A stretch of 64,000 nt of DNA from NCBI RefSeq assembly GCF_037126285.1, contig NZ_CP147012.1, positions 992,001-1,056,000 on the forward strand, in the 5' to 3' direction. The notes beneath the pieces are model-generated. The model made no database searches, had not been told where the DNA came from, and worked only from the letters and a program-made list of their open reading frames with translations. Position numbers and translations under genes: made by a program. Source of the DNA: Bernardetia sp. MNP-M8 (GTDB lineage: Bacteria > Bacteroidota > Bacteroidia > Cytophagales > Bernardetiaceae). Of this stretch, positions 45,135 through 53,941 are shown one piece after another (the first letter of the stretch is position 1; every line of letters starts with the position of its first letter).

Positions 45135-45168
45135 AAAAGCCGTTATTTTTATAAAAATGACGGCTTTT
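45135..45168. terminator. Bidirectional hairpin terminator
   Basis: A 16-bp stem with one G-T pair (45135-45150 with 45153-45168) with T runs, between the convergent Spy-like gene (+) and the M16 peptidase gene (-). Confidence 0.85.
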
Positions 45169-45190
45169 TCTTTCTTCTAATAAGAACTAA

Positions 45191-46465
45191 TTAGTCTTCT
45201 TCCTCTTCCTGTGTTCCATCAGGCATATAAATCAGACGATGCAAATTTTCTTCTCTAAAAATTTCTTGAGCAATTTCTTGTAAGTCAAAAACAGTCAAGG
45301 CATCTATTTTATCAAAAAATTCTTGTAGTGAAACCATCCTTCCAAAATCTAAAAATGATTTTCCCATTCCTATCATAAGTCCAGAATTACTCTCACTTGA
45401 CATTGCCAATTGCCCTTTAAACTGCTGTTTGGCTGTGTGAAAAAGTCCACTTCCAAGCGTTTTTTCTTTGAGTAAATTGAGTTGCTTCAAAACTAAATTT
45501 AGACTTTTATCCAAACTCTTCTTTTCTGTTGCAAACGAAATAGCAAACATTCCAGAATCGCTATATGCTGAGAAACCTGAATCGACAGAATAAACCAAAC
45601 CATACTTTTCTCTTAGTGAAAGATTAAGACGAGAATTGAGCGCAGGACCTCCCAAATAATTATTGAGAAGCGCAAAAGGAATACGTTTATTGTCGTGCAA
45701 ATTATAAGCTGCGCCACCAATCATACAATGTGCCTGTGAAATAGATTTTGGCTTAATAATATGTTGTGCTTTTATGAAAGGTGCAGAATTTCGGTATAAA
45801 GTCGAAGTAAAAACAGGAATATCAGCAATATATTTCTCTACCATTTTTTTTACTTTCTCAAAAGGCAAACGACTAACAGAGGAAAAAACAAGTCGGCTTG
45901 TATCCAAATTTTGAGCTACAAAATCTTCAAAATCGATTCTTTTAAAACGCTTTACACTTTCACTTGTTCCTAAAATTTGTTTTCCTAAAGCATGGTTTCC
46001 AAAAACGACTTCATCAAACTCATCATCTAACAAATCAATTGGATTATCTTTATACATCGCCATTTCTTCCAAAATAACACCTCTTTCTTTCTCAATTTCT
46101 TTATCTGGAAAAACAGAACGAAAGGCAATATCTGATAAAATATCAATTGCTTTTTCAGAATGTTCATCCAAAACAGAAGCATAAAAAACAATCTTTTCTT
46201 TCGTTGTAAAGGCATTGAGTTCGCCCCCAACAGCATCCAAACGATTTATGATATGAAAAGCCTTTCGTTTTTGAGTTCCTTTGAAAGCCATGTGTTCCCA
46301 AAAGTGTGCTATTCCTTCCTGATGTGCTTTTTCATCTCTACTTCCCACCTCCAAACTAAACCCACAATGTGCTATTTTGGTATGATTTACTCTACAATGA
46401 ACCAAACGAATACCATTAGGAAACGTATAAACTTGGTAATTATCTGAATTAGTATCTATACTCAT
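45191..46465 (-). CDS. M16-family zinc metallopeptidase
   Basis: A 424-residue pitrilysin-family protein without signal peptide. The inverted zinc motif HFWEH (His54, Glu57, His58) and the distal Glu near 133-134 (GVILEEMAMYKDNP) are intact, so the enzyme should be active. The C-terminal half (about 190-400) is the second, inactive M16-type half with LREKYGLVYSVDSGFSAYSD. This is the single-chain processing-peptidase-like form (YmxG/PqqL type), usually a dimer that cuts short peptides. It diverges from the hydrolase gene. Substrate unknown. Confidence 0.9.
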   Translation of the reverse strand: MSIDTNSDNYQVYTFPNGIRLVHCRVNHTKIAHCGFSLEVGSRDEKAHQEGIAHFWEHMAFKGTQKRKAFHIINRLDAVGGELNAFTTKEKIVFYASVLDEHSEKAIDILSDIAFRSVFPDKEIEKERGVILEEMAMYKDNPIDLLDDEFDEVVFGNHALGKQILGTSESVKRFKRIDFEDFVAQNLDTSRLVFSSVSRLPFEKVKKMVEKYIADIPVFTSTLYRNSAPFIKAQHIIKPKSISQAHCMIGGAAYNLHDNKRIPFALLNNYLGGPALNSRLNLSLREKYGLVYSVDSGFSAYSDSGMFAISFATEKKSLDKSLNLVLKQLNLLKEKTLGSGLFHTAKQQFKGQLAMSSESNSGLMIGMGKSFLDFGRMVSLQEFFDKIDALTVFDLQEIAQEIFREENLHRLIYMPDGTQEEEED

Positions 46466-46557
46466 AGTATGCTATAAAATCTCTTTTTTTACTTTTAATT
46501 TACAAAGTAACAAATAAGTATCGGTTTTGTCTAACTGAAAATCTTAACTTCATTCTC

Positions 46558-47211
46558 ATGAACACAAATCATCCCTTAATTTATCTCTTTTCTGGACTTG
46601 GCGCAGATAGCTCTGTATTTAGTAATCTTTCATTTTTAAAAAATAAAAAATATAAATTTATAGAATGGGAAACTCCACAAACAGATACAACAAAAAAAGT
46701 AATTCTGATAGGTGTTTCGTTTGGTGGAATGTTAGTTTCCGAACTTTCCAAACATATTCAAACCGAGAAAGTCATTTTAATTTCAAGTGCTTCCACTCCT
46801 AAAGAAATTCCATTTTTGTATAGATTGTTTGGAATATTAAAACTCTACTTTTTTATTCCTAGTTTTTTACTCAACAGACCTAATAAATTACTTAGTTTTG
46901 CTTTTGGAACAACTAACAAAAGATACAGAAAAGAAGAAAGACAGCTTTATCAAATCATCAGAAATTCAAATCCAAAATTCGCCAAATCTTTTATAAAAAT
47001 GATTTTGAAGTGGCAACACAAAGAGAAGAGTAATAGAGTTATTACGAATTCTATTTTCAGAATTCATGGTACAAACGATTTGGTGATTCCTTTTTCTACT
47101 AAAAGATTGAATAAAAATGATTTTCTGATTGAGAATGGAGGGCATTTTATGATTTTGACACATTCAAATGAAATAAATATCCTTATCAAAGAGATTATAG
47201 AGAATATATAA
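46558..47211 (+). CDS. Alpha/beta-fold hydrolase
   Basis: A 217-residue small alpha/beta hydrolase. The nucleophile elbow is GVSFGGM with Ser54; the acid is Asp174 in IHGTNDLVIP and the base His196 in ENGGHFMIL, so the triad is complete. The start YLFSGLGADSSVFSNL carries the oxyanion-hole strand. No signal peptide. The cap is short and the substrate is unknown. It shares a divergent promoter region with the M16 gene. Confidence 0.8.
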   Translation: MNTNHPLIYLFSGLGADSSVFSNLSFLKNKKYKFIEWETPQTDTTKKVILIGVSFGGMLVSELSKHIQTEKVILISSASTPKEIPFLYRLFGILKLYFFIPSFLLNRPNKLLSFAFGTTNKRYRKEERQLYQIIRNSNPKFAKSFIKMILKWQHKEKSNRVITNSIFRIHGTNDLVIPFSTKRLNKNDFLIENGGHFMILTHSNEINILIKEIIENI

Positions 47212-47334
47212 GACATTTATGTTTCATTTTTATAAAAATAAGATATTCTCATAGAGTCTTTAAAATTATGGCTAGTCATTTGAATAGAATAATTACAAAA
47301 ACTATCCTAAATTAATTGATAAATGACTTTTTTA

Positions 47335-49284
47335 ATGAAAAAACATAATCTTGATAAAAAGATACTGACCAGTATTTTATTTCTACTTTTTATTTCTTTT
47401 TCTACTGATTTATTTTCCCAAAATTCTCTTTTGGAAGAATATCGAAAAATATATCCTAAAGAAAAAGCTGTTTTTGTTTATAGAAAAAAAGAAGTAAATA
47501 TTGATTTTGATACAAAAAAAGATAGTTTTAAAATCATCTCACAGGTAGAATCACGTATGTTGCATTTGCGTCTTCACTCGCAAGCCTACGCACAAGAGGC
47601 AATTACCTACTCAGATTATAACAAAATAAGAAATGTTGATGCTTATTCTTTAGTCCAAACTGCTGACGGAATAAAGAAAAAACAAGTCGTCAATTTTCAA
47701 ACTCGTGATGCCGTTTCAGATGATGTTTTTTATAATGATGTAAAGGAAAAAGTTTTTTTGTTTTCCAATATAACAGCAGGTACACAAACACATCTTGCTT
47801 ATACAGAAGAGCTTTTAGAACCTCGTTTTTTGGGTAGCTTTTTCTTTACTTCTTACATTCACTCCCAAAAAACAGAATTATCAGTTTCGGTAGCTAATAC
47901 TATAGAAATTGGGTTTCAGCTTTTCGGAATGGATACAAGTAAAATTAATTTTATAGAAAAAATAGAAGGAGATAGAAAAATATATACGTGGACTTTAGAA
48001 AATGCTCCCAAATATACAGACGAAAAATCGTCACCTAACCTTCGTTATTATGAACCTCATGTGGTTTTGTTTATCAAAAATAGAGAAGACGAAAATGATA
48101 AAAAAGTGTCTTTATCATCTTCTATACAAGACCTATACGATTGGTATTATCCTTTTATAAAGGAAATTGATACTATGAAAGAATTTCCTGAGTTAGAGTA
48201 TTTTGTTGATGAACTAACTGCAAATGACACTACAGCACTAGCAAAATCGCAACGTATTTTTGATTGGATTTCTACACAGGTTCAATATATTGCATTTGAA
48301 GATGGAGAACGTGGATTCAGACCTGCACAACCTGAAAAAGTATGTAAACGAAAATATGGCGATTGTAAGGATATGGCAAGTGCACTTTTGGCAATGCTTA
48401 GAATAGAAGGTATTGAAGCACATTTTGCGTGGCTAGGTTCAAGAGACTTGCCTTATAGATACTCTCAACTACCTATTCCATTAGTAGACAATCATATGAT
48501 TGTAGTTGCAAAAATAAATGGAAAAAATTATTTTTTGGATGCAACAGGAAATCAAGAAATATTTGGAATGCCATCTTATTTTACACAAAACAAAGAGGCT
48601 TTAGTAGCTATCAATTCTAAAAAATTTGAAATTTTGAATGTTGATTCTGCTCCTTATTCCCAAAATAGTATTTATGATAGTGCAAAAGTAAAAATTGATG
48701 GCGCAAAAATAAGTGCAACAGGAAATATGGTTTTGAAAGGTTTTCCTAAAACAACAATTCTTCCTTATCTACAATTTCAAGATAAAGAGCAAGAAATAGA
48801 AGCATTTAAACGCCTACTCAATCCTCATGAACCTACTCTACAACTCAAAAAAACGGAAGTTTTATCTACTAAAAGAGAAAAACCCTTGCAGATAAATTAT
48901 GAATATGAAATTCCTAATCATACACAATCTTTATACAGCGAGTTTTATATCAATCTTCATTTGAATCCAATTTGGAGGAATACAGAAATTGATAGTTTGA
49001 GAAAAACTCCTGTAAGTGCCAATTATAAATTCGAAAAAACGCAAGTCTATGTATTAGAACTTCCAAGAGGAGCAGCTATCAAATATTTACCTCAAAATCA
49101 AAAATATGATTCTGAGTATTTTGGCTTTTCAGTAGAATATACTCGCAGCTCTGAACAGATAATTTTAAAGCACTCAGTATATAGTAATTATTTAATTTTA
49201 CCTATTTCGGAATATAAGAAATGGAATGAAATGATAAAACAATTGCATCAAGCATATAGGCAAAATATTGTCTTGCAGCGTTAA
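47335..49284 (+). CDS. DUF3857 / transglutaminase-like periplasmic protein
   Basis: The ATG at 47335 begins a good signal peptide (MKKHNLDKKILTSILFLLFISFSTDLFSQ) and gives 649 residues; an ATG four codons upstream is also possible. The N-terminal half is DUF3857, which has the look of a beta-sandwich, and the middle is a transglutaminase-like fold with an intact Cys-His-Asp: RKYGDCKDMAS (Cys344), VDNHMIVVAK (His387) and FLDATGN (Asp402). The rest fits DUF3858. Such proteins are widespread in Bacteroidota; the catalytic activity (amide bond cutting or cross-linking in the envelope) is inferred. Terminated by a strong hairpin. Confidence 0.85.
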   Translation: MKKHNLDKKILTSILFLLFISFSTDLFSQNSLLEEYRKIYPKEKAVFVYRKKEVNIDFDTKKDSFKIISQVESRMLHLRLHSQAYAQEAITYSDYNKIRNVDAYSLVQTADGIKKKQVVNFQTRDAVSDDVFYNDVKEKVFLFSNITAGTQTHLAYTEELLEPRFLGSFFFTSYIHSQKTELSVSVANTIEIGFQLFGMDTSKINFIEKIEGDRKIYTWTLENAPKYTDEKSSPNLRYYEPHVVLFIKNREDENDKKVSLSSSIQDLYDWYYPFIKEIDTMKEFPELEYFVDELTANDTTALAKSQRIFDWISTQVQYIAFEDGERGFRPAQPEKVCKRKYGDCKDMASALLAMLRIEGIEAHFAWLGSRDLPYRYSQLPIPLVDNHMIVVAKINGKNYFLDATGNQEIFGMPSYFTQNKEALVAINSKKFEILNVDSAPYSQNSIYDSAKVKIDGAKISATGNMVLKGFPKTTILPYLQFQDKEQEIEAFKRLLNPHEPTLQLKKTEVLSTKREKPLQINYEYEIPNHTQSLYSEFYINLHLNPIWRNTEIDSLRKTPVSANYKFEKTQVYVLELPRGAAIKYLPQNQKYDSEYFGFSVEYTRSSEQIILKHSVYSNYLILPISEYKKWNEMIKQLHQAYRQNIVLQR

Positions 49285-49287
49285 AAA

Positions 49288-49327
49288 AAAGACTACTTTA
49301 GATTAAAATAATCAAAGTAGTCTTTTT
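49288..49327. terminator. Bidirectional hairpin terminator
   Basis: A perfect 12-bp stem AAAGACTACTTT/AAAGTAGTCTTT (49288-49299 with 49314-49325) flanked by A and T runs, between convergent genes. Confidence 0.88.
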
Positions 49328-49356
49328 TTAGAACTGTTGTTTATATTTATTTTTCA

Positions 49357-49701
49357 TTACTTAATATCTTCTTTTTTACCTTCCAATACTTCACGTACTG
49401 TGTAGGTAGCAATCATAAATTCTTCTCCTTTATGTTGTCTTATTCTTCCTATGATTTCTTTTTGTAAAGAAGCATTATTTTTGAGTTCGTCATAAAGTTT
49501 ATCTTCATTAGAAATAAGCGAACCTGAAAGAGCAATTTTCACTTCTGGATGTATAGCTTCACAGACATAATGAAAACTACTATAACCAGATTTGTAATTT
49601 ACATCACAAGGTTTCATTGGTTTTCTTGTAATTGGACAAATATTTCCTCTAAGAAATTCGTCTAATCGTTCTGCAAATAATTTTGAATTGTAATATCCCA
49701 T
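49357..49701 (-). CDS. Small cytoplasmic protein of unknown function
   Basis: A 114-residue protein without signal or membrane segment. Its N-terminal half has GNICPITRKPMKPCDVNY near 19-36 with two Cys, then YHYVCEAIHPEV-like Cys and His; these three Cys and a His could bind a metal, but no known zinc motif is complete. The C-terminal half is a helix-rich, Lys/Glu-rich region (ASLQKEIIGRIRQHKGEEFMIATYTVREVLEGKK). The coding frame is clean and it is closed by the terminator at 49288. I do not recognise the family. Confidence 0.6.
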   Translation of the reverse strand: MGYYNSKLFAERLDEFLRGNICPITRKPMKPCDVNYKSGYSSFHYVCEAIHPEVKIALSGSLISNEDKLYDELKNNASLQKEIIGRIRQHKGEEFMIATYTVREVLEGKKEDIK

Positions 49702-50146
49702 AGCGTTGGTGACCGTTTTTTGACAGTTTGGTTTTCTTTAGTGTTTTTATTTCACAGAAGTAAATTTAAAAACAATTTCTGTTAAATATATTTTAATTTG
49801 AATTATAGAAACTCCTCAAACAGACACTAAGTACAAACTGTGAAAAGAATTTTAATTGTTTTGCTCTGATTATTTTACCTATTAAAGATACTATTATTAT
49901 ATCAAAAAAACAAACCTTAAATTAACAAAAAATCTTTATTGTTAAATTAAAAATCATATTAGTGAATCAATTATAATAAAAAAGTTAAACAAAATTATTA
50001 TTTGTATATAGTTTGATTTCAAATCTATCTCTAAATAAACGTTAAACTGGGCTTATTTTTTCTATATTTTAATAATCCTGCAACCTTTCTGAAAAAAAAC
50101 TGTCTTTCTAAAAAAATAAAAATAGTACCCTAAACTTATTATCCTC
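49702..50146. other. Gene-free divergent intergenic region
   Basis: A 445-base, very AT-rich stretch between two divergent genes. No frame, repeat or convincing promoter element is visible; it could simply hold both promoters. Confidence 0.4.
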
Positions 50147-51007
50147 ATGAAATCACTTCTCACTCCTGTTGTATTCTCACTTCTTTTTATGTTTCCTGTT
50201 TTAAGTTTTGCTCAAGATTCGGAAGAAGATAAAAAAGAGGAAAAAAAATCAGTTAGAACAGATTCAAAAACAAACAGTAAAACAAATCATCGAAGAGTTA
50301 TTATCATCGAACAAGACGAGCTAAATGAACTAAAAGAAGATATAAGAATCGATTTAAAAGCATTAAAAATTGACCTAAAAAATGCCTTCAGACAACTTGA
50401 AGATGTTGATTGGGAGGAAGTGAATGAAGAAATTGAAATTGCTATGGAAGAAGCAAGGCAAGGACTAGAGGAAGCTAATGAAGAATTAGCTAACATCAGA
50501 ATAGAAATTGATGAAGATTTTGCAAATGAGCTGCATGAAGAATTGGATGAGCTTCACGAAGAATTAGACGATATACATACAAATAATGGTTCGCCACGTA
50601 TTCGCATTCTGACACAAAACAGTCGTCCTTACAAAGAAAGAAGAACTATAGAACGTGATTTTTCTGAATTGAATGTAGAAGAAAATCCAACTCTTTCTGA
50701 TAAGATGAAAAAAGAAACCACTACTTTATTTGATAAAGATGTTCAAAATTCTGTCAAAATAACTCCACAAAAAAAAGAAGGAATATTTACTCTAAATTTC
50801 TCATTGTCAAATAATAAAGCTGATAAAAAAACAACTTATATTGAGGTTTATGACTCTGCTGGAAATGTAATCTACTTTGAATCTTTAGTTGATTTTTCTG
50901 GAGATTATCAAGGCAAAATTGATTTAGCTGTTAATGGTACAGATACTTATACACTTGTTGTTCGTCAAGGAACAAATTATTTGAGCAGAAAAATTGAATT
51001 GAAATAA
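50147..51007 (+). CDS. Secreted coiled-coil protein with T9SS-like C-terminus
   Basis: A 286-residue secreted protein (signal MKSLLTPVVFSLLFMFPVLSFA, cut before Gln). Residues 55-145 form a highly acidic coiled coil with internal repeats (EEVNEEIEIAMEEARQ, EEANEELANI, and two tandem ELHEELDELHEELDDI units). The last 75 residues form a beta-sandwich ending IDLAVNGTDTYTLVVRQGTNYLSRKIELK-like, with the YIEVYDSAGNVIYFES strand pair typical of type IX secretion C-terminal signal domains (type A). The protein may thus be carried to the surface by the same system as GldB/GldD support. The role is unknown. Confidence 0.65.
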   Translation: MKSLLTPVVFSLLFMFPVLSFAQDSEEDKKEEKKSVRTDSKTNSKTNHRRVIIIEQDELNELKEDIRIDLKALKIDLKNAFRQLEDVDWEEVNEEIEIAMEEARQGLEEANEELANIRIEIDEDFANELHEELDELHEELDDIHTNNGSPRIRILTQNSRPYKERRTIERDFSELNVEENPTLSDKMKKETTTLFDKDVQNSVKITPQKKEGIFTLNFSLSNNKADKKTTYIEVYDSAGNVIYFESLVDFSGDYQGKIDLAVNGTDTYTLVVRQGTNYLSRKIELK

Positions 51008-51026
51008 AATAAGTTTTACGTTAAAA

Positions 51027-51062
51027 AAAAGCACTTGATTAATTCAAATCAAGTGCTTTTTT
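51027..51062. terminator. Bidirectional hairpin terminator
   Basis: A perfect 14-bp stem AAAAGCACTTGATT/AATCAAGTGCTTTT (51027-51040 with 51047-51060) between the coiled-coil gene (+) and the end of the C39 exporter gene (-). Confidence 0.88.
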
Positions 51063-51065
51063 GTT

Positions 51066-53282
51066 TTATCCTGCTAATTCCAACTGATTTTTAACAAGAT
51101 TAAAATACATTCCTCTTTTCTCTACTAATTCTTCGTGTGTTCCTTGCTCTCTAATTTTTCCTTTTTCTAAGAATATAATTTGGTCTGCATTTTTTACAGT
51201 GCTTAGTCTATGCGCTATAATAATTTGTGTTTTAGACTTCCCAAAGCGTTGTAAATTTTCTGAAATTACCTTTTCATTTTTGGCATCTAATGCAGAAGTA
51301 GCTTCATCAAAAAACAAATAATCGGGATCTTTATATACAGCCCGAGCAATGAGTAAACGTTGCTTTTGTCCTTGACTTACCCCTTCACCTGACTGTCCTA
51401 TTTTGGTATGAAAACCTAAAGGCAAAGTTTGGATATGCTCATAAATATTAGCTGTCTGTGTGGCTTCTATAAGATGTTTTTGTGTAGGACGTTCATCGCC
51501 TAAAGCAATATTTTTGGCTATACTTTCCGAAAAAATAAAGCCTTCTTGCATAACAGAACCAATAGTAGCACGCCAAACTGAGCTACTGAGTGCAGTCAGG
51601 GGCAATGAGCCAACCGTAATTTGTCCACTTTGAGGAATATAATATTTTAATAACAGTTTCAAAAGTGTCGTTTTTCCACTTCCACTTTCTCCTACAATAG
51701 CTGTCGTTTTTCCTGTCGGAATATGAAGAGTCAAATCGTCTATGGCTGGTTGGCTGTGTGGTGTTCCGTATCGGAATGTTACATTTTTAAGATGAATATC
51801 TCTTGAGTTTTCGCCTTGAGGAAGTTCTTTAATAAGAAAATCTTCTGAATCTTCATCTTTTTGTTCGTGAATTTCTGCCAAACGTTCCAAACTCAATTTT
51901 GCATCTTGTCCTTGTTGTACAAAATTAACTGATTGAAGCAAAGGAACTTCCATTTGTCCCAAAACTTGCTGTACTGCCATCATCATTCCTAGTGTCATAC
52001 TTCCTTGAATTACTTCATAAGCAGCCCAAAAAGTAATAATGATATTTTTGAGTTCATTGATAAAACCTCCTCCATACTGTTGAAACTGACTTAGACGTAA
52101 ACTTTGCATCGATAACTTAGCTCTCTTTACCTGCAAACGTTCCCATTCCCATCGTTTTTCTTTCTCAAAATTATTAAACTTAATTTCTGCCATTCCTTGT
52201 ACAAGTTCTACCTCGTTACTTTGAGTGGAAGAAGAAAGTGCAAAGCGTTTGTTATCTAAAACTTTTCTTTTCTTTAAAAAAAGCAAAATCCAAGTGATAT
52301 ATAAAGCACTTCCTGCTAAAAAAAGTGCAAATATAACAGGACTATAAATTACTACTAGTATACCAACAGAGAATAAACTAGCTAAAGAGAAGATAAAATC
52401 TAATAACGTTCCACTCAAAAACTGTTCAATTCGCTGATTATCTTGCATACGTTGCAGAATATCTCCTAGGTTTTTAGATTCAAAAAATGGTAAAGGCAAT
52501 CGAATCATTTTTGCCAAAAAATCAGATACAATTTGTATGTTTAGGCGTACAGACAATTGCAACAAAATCCAACTTCTGATAAGATTAATAAAGTTTTTGG
52601 ATAGAAAAAATAAAAGTTGAGCTATCAAAACAACATACACAAAGGAAAGATTTTTCTGCTGAATTCCTGTATCTACTAAGGCTTGAGTAAGTAAAGGTAA
52701 GAAAAGCGAAAGTAGAGTAGCTCCCAAAAGCCCTAAAAACAATTGAAAAATAATCGCTTTATAAGGCTTTAAATAATTTAATAAATACCCAAAAGAAGCC
52801 TTGCTTTCTTCTACATCATCTTGATTATCAAAGTCTGGTGTAGTTTCTATCAAGAGTGCAATTCCAGTTTCTTCTTCTTTTATTTGCCCTTCTTTTGCTG
52901 CTCCATTGGCCTGAATCCACGCTTTCTTAAATTCTTGGTGTGTATATTCTAAAAGCTGCGAAGCTGGATCTGCTACAAAAACTTTTTTATTTGTGATTTT
53001 ATAGACCACAACAAAATGATTTTGATTCCAGTGTGCTATAAAAGGAACAGGTTTTTCTTCTATGAGCGTTTCAATATCTATTTGAACAGCAAGTGTGCGA
53101 AGTCCAATGTTTTCGGCTGCTGTAGCAATTCCTAAAAGAGAAACGCCTTGTTTGCCTATATAACAGTTTTCTCTCAAAAAAGGTAGTGAGAAATTTTTTC
53201 CGTAATATTTTGTAATCATCTTCAAACACGTAGGACCACAATCCATTTGGTCACGTTGCTTGATATGAGGAAATTTAGCCAT
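51066..53282 (-). CDS. C39-peptidase ABC exporter (bacteriocin-type processing transporter)
   Basis: This 738-residue protein has three parts. A C39 peptidase domain (about 1-130) carries the active residues Cys15 in QMDCGPTCL, His89 in HWNQNHF and Asp105 in VFVADPASQ, with Gln9 as the oxyanion-hole residue. A six-helix ABC membrane domain covers about 160-450. An ATPase domain (about 490-738) has Walker A GESGSGKT (531-538), signature GEGVSQGQKQR near 633, and Walker B YLFFDEATSALD with a normal Glu. Such transporters cut a leader after Gly-Gly and export the peptide. The cargo is almost certainly the 82-residue double-glycine peptide encoded divergently at 53642. No HlyD-type adaptor gene is next to it, though a Gram-negative would be expected to need one. 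Confidence 0.92.
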   Translation of the reverse strand: MAKFPHIKQRDQMDCGPTCLKMITKYYGKNFSLPFLRENCYIGKQGVSLLGIATAAENIGLRTLAVQIDIETLIEEKPVPFIAHWNQNHFVVVYKITNKKVFVADPASQLLEYTHQEFKKAWIQANGAAKEGQIKEEETGIALLIETTPDFDNQDDVEESKASFGYLLNYLKPYKAIIFQLFLGLLGATLLSLFLPLLTQALVDTGIQQKNLSFVYVVLIAQLLFFLSKNFINLIRSWILLQLSVRLNIQIVSDFLAKMIRLPLPFFESKNLGDILQRMQDNQRIEQFLSGTLLDFIFSLASLFSVGILVVIYSPVIFALFLAGSALYITWILLFLKKRKVLDNKRFALSSSTQSNEVELVQGMAEIKFNNFEKEKRWEWERLQVKRAKLSMQSLRLSQFQQYGGGFINELKNIIITFWAAYEVIQGSMTLGMMMAVQQVLGQMEVPLLQSVNFVQQGQDAKLSLERLAEIHEQKDEDSEDFLIKELPQGENSRDIHLKNVTFRYGTPHSQPAIDDLTLHIPTGKTTAIVGESGSGKTTLLKLLLKYYIPQSGQITVGSLPLTALSSSVWRATIGSVMQEGFIFSESIAKNIALGDERPTQKHLIEATQTANIYEHIQTLPLGFHTKIGQSGEGVSQGQKQRLLIARAVYKDPDYLFFDEATSALDAKNEKVISENLQRFGKSKTQIIIAHRLSTVKNADQIIFLEKGKIREQGTHEELVEKRGMYFNLVKNQLELAG

Positions 53283-53538
53283 TTGGTACTTTCTATATTA
53301 ATATGGTTTATTTTATAACAAAAGTAATGTAAAAATTTGGAATAGAGAAAAATAACTATCATTGCTTATAAAAAATAAGATTATGAATTATAAATCACGT
53401 TTATATTTGTCGGAATCAGTTACTAAGCATAGAGCTATATAGTCTAATAATGAAATTATTTTCAAACACAAACAGCTTATTATCAGACAATTAAAAATTA
53501 CTTTAGAAATCAGGGTTCTTTTTATTTGGAAATACACC

Positions 53539-53582
53539 TTTTTTTTTTTTGATATTTGTGATATCAAACTTACTTAGTAAGT
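53539..53582. promoter_or_regulatory. T tract plus two inverted repeats upstream of the peptide gene
   Basis: A 12-T run (53539-53550) is followed by TTTGATA/TATCAAA (53548-53568) and a near-palindrome ACTTACT-T-AGTAAGT-like (53569-53582), about 60 bases before the peptide ATG. They lie in the 359-base divergent region shared with the exporter. No exact TAnnTTTG promoter was found here. The rest of 53283-53641 shows no gene. Confidence 0.45.
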
Positions 53583-53641
53583 CTTCTGAAAGGCAGGTTA
53601 GATAATAAATTATTTTTAAATTCATTAAATTTTTATGTTCT

Positions 53642-53890
53642 ATGAAAAATCTTAAAAAAAGATTTGGTAAGTTTGCTGTTTCTAACAAAGATGCTAACCG
53701 TATTAGTGGTGGTATTATCCGTCCAGGTGATCCTGGTACTAATTCAACTTTGTGCTGTGATTGGGGAGATGGTAGTGGTCATAGAAATACTATATGTGGT
53801 TATGAAAACCAAGGCTATAATTTAGAAACTGTAACAGCGTATTGTAGGTCACGTTCTTCTCAAGGCTGCCAGACGTGTTATTGGATGTAG
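53642..53890 (+). CDS. Double-glycine-leader Cys-rich peptide precursor
   Basis: An 82-residue precursor. The leader of 24 residues is MKNLKKRFGKFAVSNKDANRISGG, split as MKNLKKRFGKFAVSN and KDANRISGG, typical of Bacteroidota GG-leader precursors, which are often made near radical-SAM or export genes. The predicted core of 58 residues starts at Ile25 and has six cysteines (38, 39, 52, 68, 76, 79), one adjacent CC and a C-terminal GCQTCYWM. It has many Gly, Asn and Ser and no lanthipeptide-type dehydration enzyme nearby, so three disulfides are the most likely modification. It sits between a divergent C39 exporter and a downstream TlpA-type lipoprotein. Function could be antibacterial or signalling; the sequence does not say. 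The family was not recognised by name. Confidence 0.75.
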   Translation: MKNLKKRFGKFAVSNKDANRISGGIIRPGDPGTNSTLCCDWGDGSGHRNTICGYENQGYNLETVTAYCRSRSSQGCQTCYWM

Positions 53891-53941
53891 ACTAAAGTTT
53901 AAATTACATTTTTTGTTGTACAAATCAAAATTAAGCAATAT

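Noticed and set aside
53503-53688. 61-codon minus-strand frame overlapping the peptide gene start
   Set aside because: It is AT-rich with no family features and overlaps a GG-leader gene that has clear structure.
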